64,000 nucleotides of DNA from Acinetobacter haemolyticus CIP 64.3 = MTCC 9819 (lineage in GTDB: Bacteria; Pseudomonadota; Gammaproteobacteria; Pseudomonadales; Moraxellaceae): the NCBI RefSeq assembly GCF_000369065.1, contig NZ_KB849802.1, forward strand, positions 3,642-67,641, read 5' to 3'. How positions within the stretch are numbered: the first letter of the stretch is position 1; each line of letters opens with the position of its first letter. A model generated the notes under the pieces. That model saw nothing but the letters and a program-made list of their open reading frames with translations. It searched no databases and was not told where the DNA came from. Both the position numbers and the translations under genes were made by a program. Positions 1 through 8,624 of the stretch are shown here, one piece after another.

Positions 1-284
1 GCATCAGCATCAGCATCAGCATCCGCATCTGCATCAGCATCGGCATCCGCATCCGCATCCGCATCCGCATCCGCATCGGCATCGGCATCGGCATCCGCAT
101 CAGCATCAGCATCAGCATCGGCATCCGCGTCGGCATCCGCATCCGCATCGGCATCCGCATCGGCATCCGCGTCGGCATCGGCATCCGCATCCGCATCGGC
201 ATCAGCATCGGCATCCGCGTCGGCGTCGGCGTCAGCATCCGCGTCGGCATCCGCATCTGCATCGGCGTCAGCATCCGAGTCACT
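1..284 (-). repeat. Asp-Ala hexanucleotide repeat within adhesin gene
   Basis: About 46 tandem copies of a 6-bp unit (plus strand GCATCN, with some GCGTCN) encode alternating Asp and Ala. The third bases vary between copies, so protein composition is conserved rather than a slipped exact repeat. Length change in multiples of 6 bp would keep the frame. It probably acts as a flexible acidic linker or membrane-proximal spacer (inference). Confidence 0.9.
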
Positions 285-854
285 CTCATCATTACGGTTT
301 TTACTACCACCGCCACTCGCAGCAGCAATAATTCCACCCGCTACGAGTGGAACACCCCATAACCAAGGGCTTATGCCACCATCGTGATATAATAATGGTG
401 TTATAGAATCAATAGGTTGGAAAATGGCATCCGAAACAGGTGCCTGAACTACAGGAGGGATTGCAACAGGAGTTTCTTCTAAATAAACAGCTGCTTCCAT
501 ATCAGGTTCAATGTCTGCATCGGCATCAGCATCTGAATCAGCGTCCGCATCTGAATCACTTTCAGAATCTTTAAATCTTGCCCAGATCAGCTTTCCGTCC
601 TGTCCTTGGAAAACTAAACTATTATCGAGGTTTTGGTTATTATCATTCGCAAAGAAGTTCTGAATGACAATTTGCTCTCCATTTTTTAGAAAAACAACCG
701 CATTAGTTCCATCTCTTTTAACTTGTGCGACATCCTCAATAGGCACTTTTATGAGCACAACGGCTGGTTGAGAAGCGGATAATGCTGTAGTGCTATCCGT
801 GGTATTTAAAAGCGTTTTATGGCTTTCCTTGGAAATTATTTGTATTTCAGACAT
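1..854 (-). CDS. Bap-like secreted adhesin, N-terminal part (3' end outside window)
   Basis: Reads from ATG at 854 (AGAGGA-type ribosome site just upstream) to the left edge without a stop, 284 codons visible. Residues 1-95 form a beta-rich N-terminal domain of the BapA-prefix type found on giant type I-secreted biofilm adhesins. An acidic Asp/Ser/Ala stretch covers residues 97-114. A hydrophobic Gly/Ala-rich segment (about 163-183, with SPWLWG and GGGS) follows, and from about residue 191 the chain is almost pure Asp-Ala. By family knowledge this would be the start of a very long surface protein with Ig-like repeats and a C-terminal secretion signal, but that part is not in the window. Acinetobacter Bap, Blp1 and Blp2 are the closest candidates; which one cannot be decided here. 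Confidence 0.75.
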   Translation of the reverse strand, partial: MSEIQIISKESHKTLLNTTDSTTALSASQPAVVLIKVPIEDVAQVKRDGTNAVVFLKNGEQIVIQNFFANDNNQNLDNSLVFQGQDGKLIWARFKDSESDSDADADSDADADADIEPDMEAAVYLEETPVAIPPVVQAPVSDAIFQPIDSITPLLYHDGGISPWLWGVPLVAGGIIAAASGGGSKNRNDESDSDADADADADADADADADADADADADADADADADADADADADADADADADADADADADADADADADADADADADADADADADADADADADAD

Positions 855-1233
855 GACCTTGTTCCTCTATTATAATTCGTTAGTTTTCAACTACTTATTG
901 ATTCAAGTGATAATCTTTCGCGTATTATTTCTGTTTTTGATTAGGTACAGTTATCAACTCTACTCTAAACCAATTGAGATAAATGTTAAATAGCCCACAG
1001 AAAATTCAATTAATGCATGACAAAACAAAATAATTATGTATTTCCAAGCATTTATTTTTTAATATTTTTTTATTTAAGGGTTTATTTTTAGTTACATTTA
1101 TGCATCAATCCATATTAAAAGTGTTTTAAATTTTATTTAATAATTTAACATTCAAGTGATTTTTTCATCCTTATTTTTAACAAGCGGTCAATAATATTTT
1201 TTTGACCACTTGTTAAATAAAAAACAAAATCCA
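855..1233. other. Intergenic region upstream of adhesin gene
   Basis: Very AT-rich. It must hold the promoter of the minus-strand adhesin gene, but no convincing -35/-10 pair stands out. The only clear structure is a 13-bp inverted repeat with one mismatch (1179-1191 and 1202-1214, AACAAGCGGTCAA / TTGACCACTTGTT), which may end transcripts from the gene stump to its right. No ORF here looks real. Confidence 0.4.
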
Positions 1234-1505
1234 TTAAAAATTATCTGGGTTTTCTAAACGCCTTACCTCTTCTCTCTTGTTTGGATGATGCATTGTTGCT
1301 ACGCCATCATCCATTTTCTGATCTAATAAAACCTCAGGATTATAAATCGTTATTGTTTCACGCCCTAAACTATCTTCACCAACAATATATTTAAAACCTC
1401 TTCGATTCATTTTTTTGCATATACGCTGATACAAACCTTTTAGTCCATTTGTTGCTTCATTCGGATTATAATAAAAAGCATTCATCACAGCTGGTAATCC
1501 TAAAC
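1234..1505 (-). pseudogene. 3' remnant of an unrecognised gene, cut by IS5-family element
   Basis: An open frame enters from inside the insertion sequence and runs to TAA at 1236-1234, giving about 90 native residues. It contains YQRICKKMNRRGFKYIVG and IYNPEVLLDQKMDDG and ends in RRLENPDNF. I do not recognise the family. There is no native start: the first codons read through the IS terminal repeat. The other half of the gene is not on the far side of the IS, where ypfJ lies instead, so the 5' part has been deleted from this locus. Confidence 0.55.
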
Positions 1506-2544
1506 GGCTTTGTTGCACAAAGCTATTCTTGAAGGCTTCTTCAGCAATATAATTTCCAAATGAAGAAACCTGCCCCTAAAATCTACCGTACAACTAATTG
1601 GTCCTCGTATAACCAAGCTTTAATCAAGCGAGGAAATATTTCAATCTGGTTTGATCCCAAGACCCAATGGTATGCACAGCCACAAGGCAAGCATGGACGA
1701 AATCAAACTTATTCCGATACAGCGATTCAATGCTGTTTAATGATCAAATCTCTATTCCGTCTTTCTTTACGTATGGTCACTGGCTTTGCTCAAAGCCTGA
1801 TTAAACTCTGTGGTTTGAATTGGACAGCACCAGATTACTCTACCCTCTGTAGACGACAAAAGCATATTGATATTGTGATAAGCTATCAGAAAAGTCGTGA
1901 AGGACTACATCTATTGGTAGACTCAACTGGCTTAAAATTTTTAGGTGAAGGCGAATGGAAGCGTAAGAAACATCAGCCTGAATATCATCGGCAATGGCGT
2001 AAACTGCATATTGGTATAGATGCTAAAACCTTGCAAATACGAGCTGTGCAGCTCACAACAAATAATATCAGTGATTCACAAGTTCTTGGAGATTTACTTA
2101 ATCAAATCCCATTGGATGAGCAGATTGATTCAGTCTATACAGACGGGGCTTATGACACAAAACAATGCCGTCAAGTTATTGCAGATCGGCAAGCACACGC
2201 AGTGATTCCACCTAGAAAAAATGCCAAGCCTTGGAAAGATAAAAAAGCTCATTCGCTAGAGCGAAATGAATTACTTCGCACTGTTAAACGTTTAGGCAGG
2301 ACACTATGGAAAAAATGGTCGGGCTACCATCAGCGAAGTCTGGTTGAAACCAAGATGCATTGCATCAAATTATTAGGCGATAAACTCAGTGCCAGGAACT
2401 TTCAAAGCCAAGTCAACGAGGTACATGCCCGTATAGCCATTTTAAATAAATTTACAGAATTAGGCCGACCTCATACCCAAGTTGTCACTTGAATTTAGCT
2501 CAATTAGAGTAGCATTGTCTTTCAAACCTTTGTGCAACAAAGCC
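1506..2544 (+). mobile_element. IS5-family (IS903 group) insertion sequence, 1039 bp
   Basis: Bounded by 17-bp terminal inverted repeats: GGCTTTGTTGCACAAAG at 1506-1522 and its complement ending at 2544. It holds one transposase gene on the plus strand. Size and ends fit the IS903 group; ISAba13, as I remember it, has the same length, but a comparison was not possible. The 9 bp on either side (ATCCTAAAC and TCTGCTGGG) do not match, so the expected 9-bp target duplication is missing. The two flanks belong to different broken genes. Confidence 0.88.
1560..2492 (+). CDS. IS5-family transposase
   Basis: 310-residue DDE transposase filling the IS. Catalytic aspartates are seen in LLVDSTGLKF (about residue 122) and YTDGAYDTKQ (about residue 194), and the glutamate in RSLVETKMHCIKLLGD (about residue 263), which is the Y-(2)-R-(3)-E-(6)-K type signature of IS5 enzymes. 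Full length with no frameshift, so it is probably active. The stop lies about 50 bp before the right terminal repeat, as usual in this group. Confidence 0.92.
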   Translation: MKKPAPKIYRTTNWSSYNQALIKRGNISIWFDPKTQWYAQPQGKHGRNQTYSDTAIQCCLMIKSLFRLSLRMVTGFAQSLIKLCGLNWTAPDYSTLCRRQKHIDIVISYQKSREGLHLLVDSTGLKFLGEGEWKRKKHQPEYHRQWRKLHIGIDAKTLQIRAVQLTTNNISDSQVLGDLLNQIPLDEQIDSVYTDGAYDTKQCRQVIADRQAHAVIPPRKNAKPWKDKKAHSLERNELLRTVKRLGRTLWKKWSGYHQRSLVETKMHCIKLLGDKLSARNFQSQVNEVHARIAILNKFTELGRPHTQVVT

Positions 2545-2942
2545 TCTGCTGGGCAATAAAATGGTCCCATTGCAGCTTGAGCAGTTCCACAGCCAGATCT
2601 CACCCCACCACTAAATAGCACCAGTCGTGGTGGCTGATACGTCATTCCAAGTTGCTGAAAAATAGGTGCCCACGTATCTTCTGTATCTGCGAGTATAGTT
2701 CCAACAAAATCACTCGCCTCTTTCTGATCCGCAGTTAAATTTTGTGGTGCTGAAGTCTGTTGAGAAGATTGTGAATTCGTTACAGCTTGAGTTGCTTGAT
2801 AAGCTTGTTGAGGATCAACCCAAAAAAACTTCCATGCAACGAAAGCCACAATTAATCCCAATATACTAATGCCACCTGCCTTTGCTCCGCCACCACGACG
2901 ATCCTCAAGATTGGTACTAACACGACGACCTTTCCAACGCAT
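2545..2942 (-). pseudogene. ypfJ: YpfJ-type neutral zinc metallopeptidase, C-terminally truncated by IS
   Basis: Starts at ATG 2942 with MRWKGRRVSTNLEDRRGG, the conserved opening of the YpfJ/Zn_peptidase family. It continues through one membrane segment (about residues 25-42, ISILGLIVAFVAWKFFWV) and the conserved LADTEDTWAPIF and SGCGTAQAAMGPFYCPAE blocks. After CPAE (position 2545) the frame runs into the IS terminal repeat. The zinc-binding HExxH motif and the whole catalytic half of this roughly 280-residue family are missing, so the product cannot be an enzyme. Loss is recent enough that the remaining part has no stop or frameshift. Confidence 0.85.
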
Positions 2943-2985
2943 AACGACCTCACAATTTATAATGATGACGGCTTAGACTTCAGGC

Positions 2986-3903
2986 TTATGCTTTTGAACG
3001 TAATTTTTGAATAAGGTTTATAATGATCAATACAATAGCTCCGGCAAGCAAACCCACACCTAGATTAATTAAGGTTGGTGTTAAAGCCCCTATAATCGAA
3101 CCAAAACTCGGTATAAGCTCCAAATGATCAACTGTTTCTTCAGTAAAATGATGTAATAGTGGTATTGTATGCGTGATAATACCGCCACCAACCAAAAACA
3201 TCGCAACCGTCCCAACTATTGAAAGTGTTTTCATCAGAATGGGAGCAAAACCAAGCAAACCACGACCAATTTTATTTTTTAATTCGGAAGTTTGTTGAGT
3301 CAAATATAAACCAAGATCATCAATTTTAACGATCATTGCAACTAAGCCATACACGCCAACCGTCATAACAAGAGCAATCAGGCTTAATACTGTAACTTTA
3401 GTCATAAATGCCGCTGTTGCAACAGTACCTAACGAAATCACCACAATTTCAGCGGATAAAATAAAGTCTGTACGTATTGCCCCTTTTATTTTTTCTTTTT
3501 CAAACTTAACTAAATCCACCTCTATTTCTTTCAGATTTTCAGCTGCTGCTTCAGGTGTTTGAGCTTTTTTATGATGCAGCAAATGCACAACTTTTTCGAC
3601 ACCTTCATAACAAAGGAATAAACCACCCACCATGAGTAAAGGGTTAATTAACCAAGGTGCAATAACACTGATCAAAAGTGCTAATGGAACGAGAATTAAT
3701 TTATTAACAAATGATCCTTTGGCAACACTCCAAACTACGGGCAACTCTCGCTCCGAACGTACACCACTGACTTGCTGCGCATTCAAAGCTAAATCATCGC
3801 CTAACACACCTGCCGTTTTTTTCGCTGCCATTTTACTCATTACTGCCACATCATCTAATACAGTAGCAATGTCATCGAGCAACATTAACAAACCACTTGC
3901 CAT
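2986..3903 (-). CDS. DUF808 (YedI-type) inner-membrane protein
   Basis: 305 residues opening with [20 protein letters not shown], the hallmark start of the DUF808/YedI family. Several membrane segments follow, including ones near residues 70-100, 150-190 and 215-245, and a last one near 275-295. There is a conserved [14 protein letters not shown] segment after the first hairpin. Function is unknown; E. coli YedI is an uncharacterised inner-membrane protein. It sits 43 bp upstream of the ypfJ stump on the same strand, so the two may have shared a transcript. Start codon ATG 3903 is unambiguous from the family N terminus. Confidence 0.88.
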   Translation of the reverse strand: MASGLLMLLDDIATVLDDVAVMSKMAAKKTAGVLGDDLALNAQQVSGVRSERELPVVWSVAKGSFVNKLILVPLALLISVIAPWLINPLLMVGGLFLCYEGVEKVVHLLHHKKAQTPEAAAENLKEIEVDLVKFEKEKIKGAIRTDFILSAEIVVISLGTVATAAFMTKVTVLSLIALVMTVGVYGLVAMIVKIDDLGLYLTQQTSELKNKIGRGLLGFAPILMKTLSIVGTVAMFLVGGGIITHTIPLLHHFTEETVDHLELIPSFGSIIGALTPTLINLGVGLLAGAIVLIIINLIQKLRSKA

Positions 3904-3995
3904 ATTCTTGTCCTAATTTGTATTTATCTATCGTATTGTAGAATTGCTTTAATGATTCACAAGAATATTTTTGAGAAAAAAAGTTAAAGCAATCG

Positions 3996-4025
3996 CTGAC
4001 GAAAATTTTTTATTTCCCGTACAAT
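3996..4025 (+). promoter_or_regulatory. Candidate sigma-70 promoter of trpS
   Basis: CTGACG (3996-4001), an 18-bp spacer and TACAAT (4020-4025) lie about 45 bp before the trpS start. Each hexamer matches consensus at four or five of six positions. Assigned by eye only. Confidence 0.4.
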
Positions 4026-4071
4026 AATGCCAATCTTATATTGATGAAATCACTAAATCTTGGAACATAAC

Positions 4072-5085
4072 ATGAGTAATGCTGATCATCGCCCAATTAT
4101 TTTGACAGGCGACCGCCCTACTGGCCAACTTCACCTCGGACATTTTGTCGGTTCATTGCGCTCTCGTGTAGGTTTACAAGACAGTCATCACCAACACCTT
4201 CTATTGGCTGATGCTCAAGCGCTTACAGATAATGCCGACAATCCAGACAAGGTTCGCAATAATATTTTGCAAGTCGCCCTAGACTATTTAGCAGTTGGGA
4301 TCGACCCAACCAAAACCACTATTTGTGTACAATCATGCTTGCCAGCGCTCAATGAGCTGACCATGATCTATCTTAACTATGTCACAGTGGCACGTTTAGA
4401 GCGCAATCCAACTGTAAAAGCTGAAATCCAATTACGTAATTTCGAACGAGATATCCCAGCAGGTTTCTTGTGTTACCCAATCGCACAGGCTGCAGACATT
4501 ACTGCATTTAAGGCAACTGTTGTTCCAGTTGGTGAAGATCAACTGCCAATGATTGAACAAACCAATGAGGTCGTACGCCGTATTAATCGTCAAATTGGTC
4601 ATGACTTATTACCTGAGTGTAAAGCGCTCCTGTCAAACATGGCTCGTTTACCAGGTTTTGATGGCAAAGCGAAAATGTCAAAATCATTGGGTAATACCAT
4701 TGTATTAAATGCTTCTGATAAAGACATTAAGAAAGCTGTAAATGCAATGTATACGGATCCGAATCATTTACGTATTGAAGATCCAGGTCAAGTAGAAGGT
4801 AATATTGTATTTACCTACCTTGATGCTTTTGATCCAAATAAAGAAGAAGTTGAAGAATTAAAAGCACACTATCGTCGTGGTGGTTTAGGCGATGGAGCAG
4901 TGAAAAAACGCTTAGAAGGTATTTTACAAGAATTGATCGCGCCAATTCGTGAACGTCGTGCTGAACTTGAAAAAGATCCAGATTACATCATGGATATTCT
5001 TAAGCAAGGTACGGAAAAATGTCGTGATATCACTCAGCAAACTTTAGATGAAGTTAAATCTGGACTAGGATTATTCAAGTTTTGA
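4072..5085 (+). CDS. trpS: Tryptophan--tRNA ligase
   Basis: Class I aminoacyl-tRNA synthetase charging tRNA-Trp in the cytoplasm, 337 residues from ATG 4072 (MSNADHRPIILTGDRPTG). An in-frame TTG four codons upstream (4060) gives a longer frame but lacks family support. The HIGH-type motif is HLGH at residues 21-24 and the KMSKS motif is at about residue 200 (GKAKMSKSLGN). The length is usual for the long bacterial TrpRS form. A hairpin-plus-T terminator follows at 5107-5130, and the Aar small-RNA candidate lies beyond it. Nothing is unusual in the gene itself. Confidence 0.96.
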   Translation: MSNADHRPIILTGDRPTGQLHLGHFVGSLRSRVGLQDSHHQHLLLADAQALTDNADNPDKVRNNILQVALDYLAVGIDPTKTTICVQSCLPALNELTMIYLNYVTVARLERNPTVKAEIQLRNFERDIPAGFLCYPIAQAADITAFKATVVPVGEDQLPMIEQTNEVVRRINRQIGHDLLPECKALLSNMARLPGFDGKAKMSKSLGNTIVLNASDKDIKKAVNAMYTDPNHLRIEDPGQVEGNIVFTYLDAFDPNKEEVEELKAHYRRGGLGDGAVKKRLEGILQELIAPIRERRAELEKDPDYIMDILKQGTEKCRDITQQTLDEVKSGLGLFKF

Positions 5086-5106
5086 TTTAGTCTAAAATAT
5101 ATCGAG

Positions 5107-5130
5107 AAAGCCCATTTTTTGGGCTTTTTT
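5107..5130 (+). terminator. Rho-independent terminator of trpS
   Basis: AAAGCCC, seven-base A/T loop, GGGCTTT followed by a T run, 22 bp after the trpS stop codon. Confidence 0.85.
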
Positions 5131-5203
5131 ATTGCAAATAATTGATTTAAGTCTAATTTAAGAACTTCAATAAAAAATTAAAAACTAACAATTTTTGTCA
5201 CTT

Positions 5204-5230
5204 ATTAACATCTATTAACATCTATTAACA
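5204..5230 (+). repeat. Three direct repeats upstream of the Aar candidate
   Basis: ATTAACATCT-type units with 10-bp periodicity (ATTAACA at 5204, 5214 and 5224). One helical turn apart, they could be a regulator site or simply AT-rich slippage. They precede the presumed sRNA start. Confidence 0.4.
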
Positions 5231-5383
5231 CGAATATGCATGAACTAGATCAAAGTTTTAAATATTATAGCGATGTAGATTAGCAAACACTAATCTCATG
5301 ACATTTCTCCTTTTCAACCGAAACTGTTTTATGCAGATTCGTTGTTCAACGCAATGATCACCCCAATCATTGCGTTTTTTTTT
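5231..5383 (+). ncRNA. aar: Probable Aar small RNA
   Basis: A 370-bp gap after trpS contains no ORF but ends in a very strong terminator: the 9-bp stem CGCAATGAT/ATCATTGCG (5350-5374) followed by nine T. In A. baylyi the Hfq-dependent small RNA Aar, linked to amino-acid metabolism, is encoded between trpS and sucD; this copy is directly downstream of trpS, which is the basis for the name. The 5' end is uncertain. A TATTAT element at 5263-5268 could set a start near 5275, while an upstream run of three TATTAACA-type direct repeats (5203-5230) could belong to an earlier promoter. sucD is now 10 kb away because of the insertions that follow. Confidence 0.6.
5350..5383 (+). terminator. Rho-independent terminator of Aar candidate
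   Basis: Nine-base-pair stem with a CACCCCA loop followed by nine T. It is the main evidence that a transcript ends here without a coding gene. Confidence 0.85.
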
Positions 5384-5500
5384 GCTTATAATATTGTGAT
5401 TAATATCAGTTGAAATTAGGCTGACTTAGATTTATCTTATAACTGTTTTATTTATATAAAAATCTATTAAATATTTCAAAAAGAAATAAGAGTAATTTCG

Positions 5501-6145
5501 ATGATTTTAGATCTCCTAACACACCCTTCAAATTTTATTTTTACTATTGCACTACTGCTATGTTTATTTATTGGTGTTCTTGAAATTTTCCTACTCTTGC
5601 TCGGCGGTAGCTCTAGTTTTTTCGAGCAATTTTTACCAGACAGTTTATCCGATGTAAATCAAGCAGATGTTTCGCTTGAACACTCAAACAATGTGTTTAT
5701 TCAATTTCTTGAATGGCTCTATTTAGGCAAAGTTCCATTACTCATTTGGCTGATTATTTTCTTAGCGGCTTATGGATTAACAGGCTTAATCATTCAAGAT
5801 ATTTTCTACCACCTGACTGAACATTATTTTTCAGCATGGTTAATTGCACCAGCCAGCTTATTTTTGTGTATGCCAATCGTTCGATTTAGTGCAAAATTCA
5901 TCGCAAGAATTATTCCTAAAGATGAAACTACAGCCATTCATAGTGATGATTTAATTGGCCTCACAGCACATATTGTTTTAGGTGATGCAAAGCCTAATTC
6001 CCCTGCTCAAGCCAAAGTCAAAGATCAATTTGGTCAGACACATTATGTCTTAGTCGAACCAGAACTTGATACTATCTTTTATCAAGGCCAAGACGTTATT
6101 TTAACGCAAAAAACCAAAATCGGCTTTCAAGCCATTGCTACATAA
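5501..6145 (+). CDS. yqiJ: YqiJ-type membrane protein with NfeD-like OB fold
   Basis: 214 residues with membrane segments near residues 10-32, 74-98 and 111-130, then a soluble C-terminal part (about 150-214) ending in a short beta-rich OB-like domain (VLVEPELDTIFYQGQDVIL). It is the size and architecture of E. coli YqiJ (DUF1449 type), which is encoded with the flotillin YqiK and partners it in membrane microdomains. Here yqiK follows after 34 bp on the same strand, so the pair is an operon. The AAGAG ribosome site upstream of ATG 5501 supports the start. Exact function is unknown; a role in membrane organisation is inference from the family. Confidence 0.85.
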   Translation: MILDLLTHPSNFIFTIALLLCLFIGVLEIFLLLLGGSSSFFEQFLPDSLSDVNQADVSLEHSNNVFIQFLEWLYLGKVPLLIWLIIFLAAYGLTGLIIQDIFYHLTEHYFSAWLIAPASLFLCMPIVRFSAKFIARIIPKDETTAIHSDDLIGLTAHIVLGDAKPNSPAQAKVKDQFGQTHYVLVEPELDTIFYQGQDVILTQKTKIGFQAIAT

Positions 6146-6179
6146 TCTTTATTAAAGTGTTTACATAGAGGGTTTTTAA

Positions 6180-7892
6180 ATGCTTACTTCAGCATTGACT
6201 GAAATTTTAATTATTACCGGTATTATTTTCGCTGTACTGATCTTTATTGGGGTGGTGATTGCTCGATTATATACACGCTCTAGCAAAGAAGTCTCTTTTG
6301 TTCGTACAGGTTGGGGCGGAGAAAAAGTGATTTTAAATGGCGGTGCAATTGTACTTCCTGTTTTACACGAAATTATTCCAGTAAATATGAATACCTTACG
6401 CCTAGAAGTGAAACGTGCTGCAGATCAAGCACTTATTACCCGTGATCGTATGCGTGTTGATGTGATGGCTGAGTTCTATGTTCGTGTTAAGCCTATTGCT
6501 GAATCGATTGCGACTGCAGCGCAAACATTAGGTCGAAAAACTATGTCTCCTCCTGAGCTAAAAGATTTGGTTGAGGGGAAATTTGTCGATTCACTTCGTG
6601 CTGTTGCGGCTGAAATGGCAATGGAAGAGTTACACGAAAAACGTGTCGATTTTGTGCAAAAAGTCCAACAAGTGGTTTCTGAAGACCTATCTAAAAACGG
6701 TTTAGAGCTTGAAACCGTATCATTAACAGGTCTAGATCAAACAAGTTTTAAATTTTTCAACCCACAAAATGCTTTCGATGCTGAGGGTTTAACCAAACTT
6801 ACAGAAACCATCGAAGATCGTCGTAAGAAGCGTAATGACATCGAACAAGATACTGATCTTGCCATTCGTGCGAAAGACTTAGAAGCTGAACGTAGAAGAT
6901 TAGAAATTTCTCGCGAAGAAGAATACGCAAAACTGCAACAAGAACGTGAGATTTCGATTCGTAGAGCTGAACAACTGGCTGAGATCGCGTCACAAGAAGC
7001 TGGTAAAAAACGTGAAGCTGAAGAAGCTCGTATTGCTGCAGAACGTGAAGTTGATTTGAAAAGAATTGCTGCTGCCCGTGATGTCGAGAATGAAAATATT
7101 CAAAAATCACAATTGATTGAAAAGGCACAGGTTGAGCAAAAGAAAACCATTGAGCTTGCGGAACAAGATCGAGCAATCGCGATTGCAGAAAAGTCACGTG
7201 CTGAATCTGAAGCAAAAGCGCAAGCAGACAAAGCACGTGCTGAAGCAGTAAAAGCTGAAGAAGAAGTAGTGACTGTACGTGAAACCCAGCGCGCGGAACG
7301 TCAAAAAGCCGTCGAGTTGGTTGCAGCAAAACAAACCGCAGAAAAAGATGCAATTGCGATTACGGTAGCAGCCGATGCGGGTAAAAAGGCTGCGGCAGAT
7401 GAAGCTGAAGCTGTACGTATTGCTGCTGAAGCAGATGCTGAAAAGATCCGCTTAAAAGCGAAAGGTGAAGCAGATGCTAAAATATTGCTTGCTCAAGCTT
7501 TAGAGAAACAGTATCAAGTTGATGCCGAAGGTGCTCGTGCGGTGAATGAAGCAGCCAATACCCTTTCTGCTGAGCAAGTGGAAATGCAAGTGCGCTTAGC
7601 ATTACTCAAACATTTACCAGATATTATTCGTGAAAGTGTTAAACCAATGGAAAATATTGATGATATCAAGATTTTACAGGTTAATGGTTTAAATGGTTTT
7701 GCTGGTGGTTCTGCTGTGTCAGGTGATAATGCAGAACACGGCACAACAGCTTCATTATCTGATCAGGTGGTGAATAGTGCCCTACGCTATCGTTCACAAG
7801 CTCCACTTATTGATAGCTTAATGAATGAATTAGGTCTTCAAGGTGGCGATATCAATGGTTTAACTCAAGGGTTGAAACCAAAATCTGAATAA
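6180..7892 (+). CDS. yqiK: Flotillin-family protein YqiK
   Basis: 570 residues. An N-terminal membrane anchor (about residues 8-28) is followed by an SPFH/band-7 domain (about 35-200, with RTGWGGEKV and VFYVRVKP-like segments). A long charged coiled coil (about 205-450) is rich in Ala, Glu, Lys and Arg (AEADAEKIRLKAKGEADAK). The C-terminal tail ends in MNELGLQGGDINGL. Such proteins oligomerise at the cytoplasmic face of membrane microdomains. Ribosome site GAGGG lies 9 bp before ATG 6180. A long antisense frame at 6799-7353 is a shadow of the repetitive coiled-coil codons. Terminator at 7907-7935. Confidence 0.9.
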   Translation: MLTSALTEILIITGIIFAVLIFIGVVIARLYTRSSKEVSFVRTGWGGEKVILNGGAIVLPVLHEIIPVNMNTLRLEVKRAADQALITRDRMRVDVMAEFYVRVKPIAESIATAAQTLGRKTMSPPELKDLVEGKFVDSLRAVAAEMAMEELHEKRVDFVQKVQQVVSEDLSKNGLELETVSLTGLDQTSFKFFNPQNAFDAEGLTKLTETIEDRRKKRNDIEQDTDLAIRAKDLEAERRRLEISREEEYAKLQQEREISIRRAEQLAEIASQEAGKKREAEEARIAAEREVDLKRIAAARDVENENIQKSQLIEKAQVEQKKTIELAEQDRAIAIAEKSRAESEAKAQADKARAEAVKAEEEVVTVRETQRAERQKAVELVAAKQTAEKDAIAITVAADAGKKAAADEAEAVRIAAEADAEKIRLKAKGEADAKILLAQALEKQYQVDAEGARAVNEAANTLSAEQVEMQVRLALLKHLPDIIRESVKPMENIDDIKILQVNGLNGFAGGSAVSGDNAEHGTTASLSDQVVNSALRYRSQAPLIDSLMNELGLQGGDINGLTQGLKPKSE

Positions 7893-7906
7893 GCATTTTG
7901 ATCTAA

Positions 7907-7935
7907 AAAGAGCCTTCATTATGAGGCTCTTTTTT
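7907..7935 (+). terminator. Rho-independent terminator of yqiJK
   Basis: AAAGAGCCT, ten-base loop, AGGCTCTTTTTT, 15 bp after the yqiK stop. Confidence 0.85.
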
Positions 7936-7977
7936 ATATAAAAATAATGAAATGGCGCACAGGCGCCGCGGTAATAC

Positions 7978-8370
7978 CCCCCTTATTAATTGATCTAAAT
8001 CCCTAAGCACACGTTGTGCTGGTAGTGAAAAATCCACGACCATTGCCAAAGACTCACGATTATAATCATCGATAAAGTCCATCGCCCATGATTCATTCTT
8101 AGATGTCGGTGTAGCAAGCTTTTCAGGCACTTCACGGTTAATTCGTTTGTTTGGTTTGATTCTTAAGTTGAGTTCAAGCTCCTTGTAAATGCGATCAACT
8201 CGTTTATGGTTCCATTTGTATTTTTTTACGTTGCGCAAATACAGAAAACACAGCTTAAAGCCCCATGTTTTATGGGTATTGGTCAGTTGAATCACCCATT
8301 CGGCAATCTGCTGATTTTCAGTTGCTTGTTGAGCAAGTGATTTACGTTGTCTTGGCCTTAAAACTTTTTT
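7978..8370 (-). pseudogene. IS3-family OrfB transposase, internally deleted
   Basis: Expressed in family members by -1 frameshifting from orfA at an A-AAA-AAG run; here the run is at about 8362-8368, and reading -1 gives KKVLRPRQRKSLAQQATENQQIAEW. The integrase-core sequence goes directly from ESWAMDF to IDDYNRESLAMVVDFSLPAQRV, skipping about 15-20 residues normally present. It stops making sense after LRDLDQLI, so two of the three DDE catalytic positions are gone. Non-functional. Confidence 0.75.
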
Positions 8371-8624
8371 GATAAGGCATCTTGCAAGACATCAGATTTA
8401 AGTCGCTCATCAGCATACATTCGTTTTAAACGTGCATTTTCCGCTTCAAGCTCTTTAAGGCGAGTCATCAGTGATAAGTCCATACCACTGTATTTTGACT
8501 TCCATTTGTAAAATGTTGCTGTACTCATACCGTGTTCACGGCAAAGATTGGGTACAGGTGTGCCAGCTTCTGCTTGTTTTAAAATACTCATGATTACACT
8601 GTCTGAATATTTTGATGTTTTCAT
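8358..8624 (-). CDS. IS3-family OrfA (helix-turn-helix protein)
   Basis: 88 residues: an N-terminal helix-turn-helix (about 10-50, VIMSILKQAEAGTPVPNL, HGMSTATFYKWKSKYSG) and a leucine-rich dimerisation helix (about 56-80). This is the DNA-binding half of IS3-family transposases, intact from ATG 8624 with an AAGGAG ribosome site. It ends at the frameshift site where OrfB would be fused. With OrfB destroyed it has no transposition role, though it could still bind related IS ends. Confidence 0.85.
   Translation of the reverse strand: MKTSKYSDSVIMSILKQAEAGTPVPNLCREHGMSTATFYKWKSKYSGMDLSLMTRLKELEAENARLKRMYADERLKSDVLQDALSKKF

Noticed and set aside
1..284. Repeat tract as a CRISPR array
   Set aside because: Units are 6 bp, contiguous, and encode Asp-Ala in an open frame; there are no spacers.
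5135..5500. tRNA or protein gene between trpS and yqiJ
   Set aside because: No cloverleaf and no ORF were seen; a small RNA explains the terminator better.
6799..7353. 184-codon minus-strand ORF inside yqiK
   Set aside because: Antisense shadow of the repetitive coiled-coil codons; no ribosome site and low-complexity Leu/Gln product.
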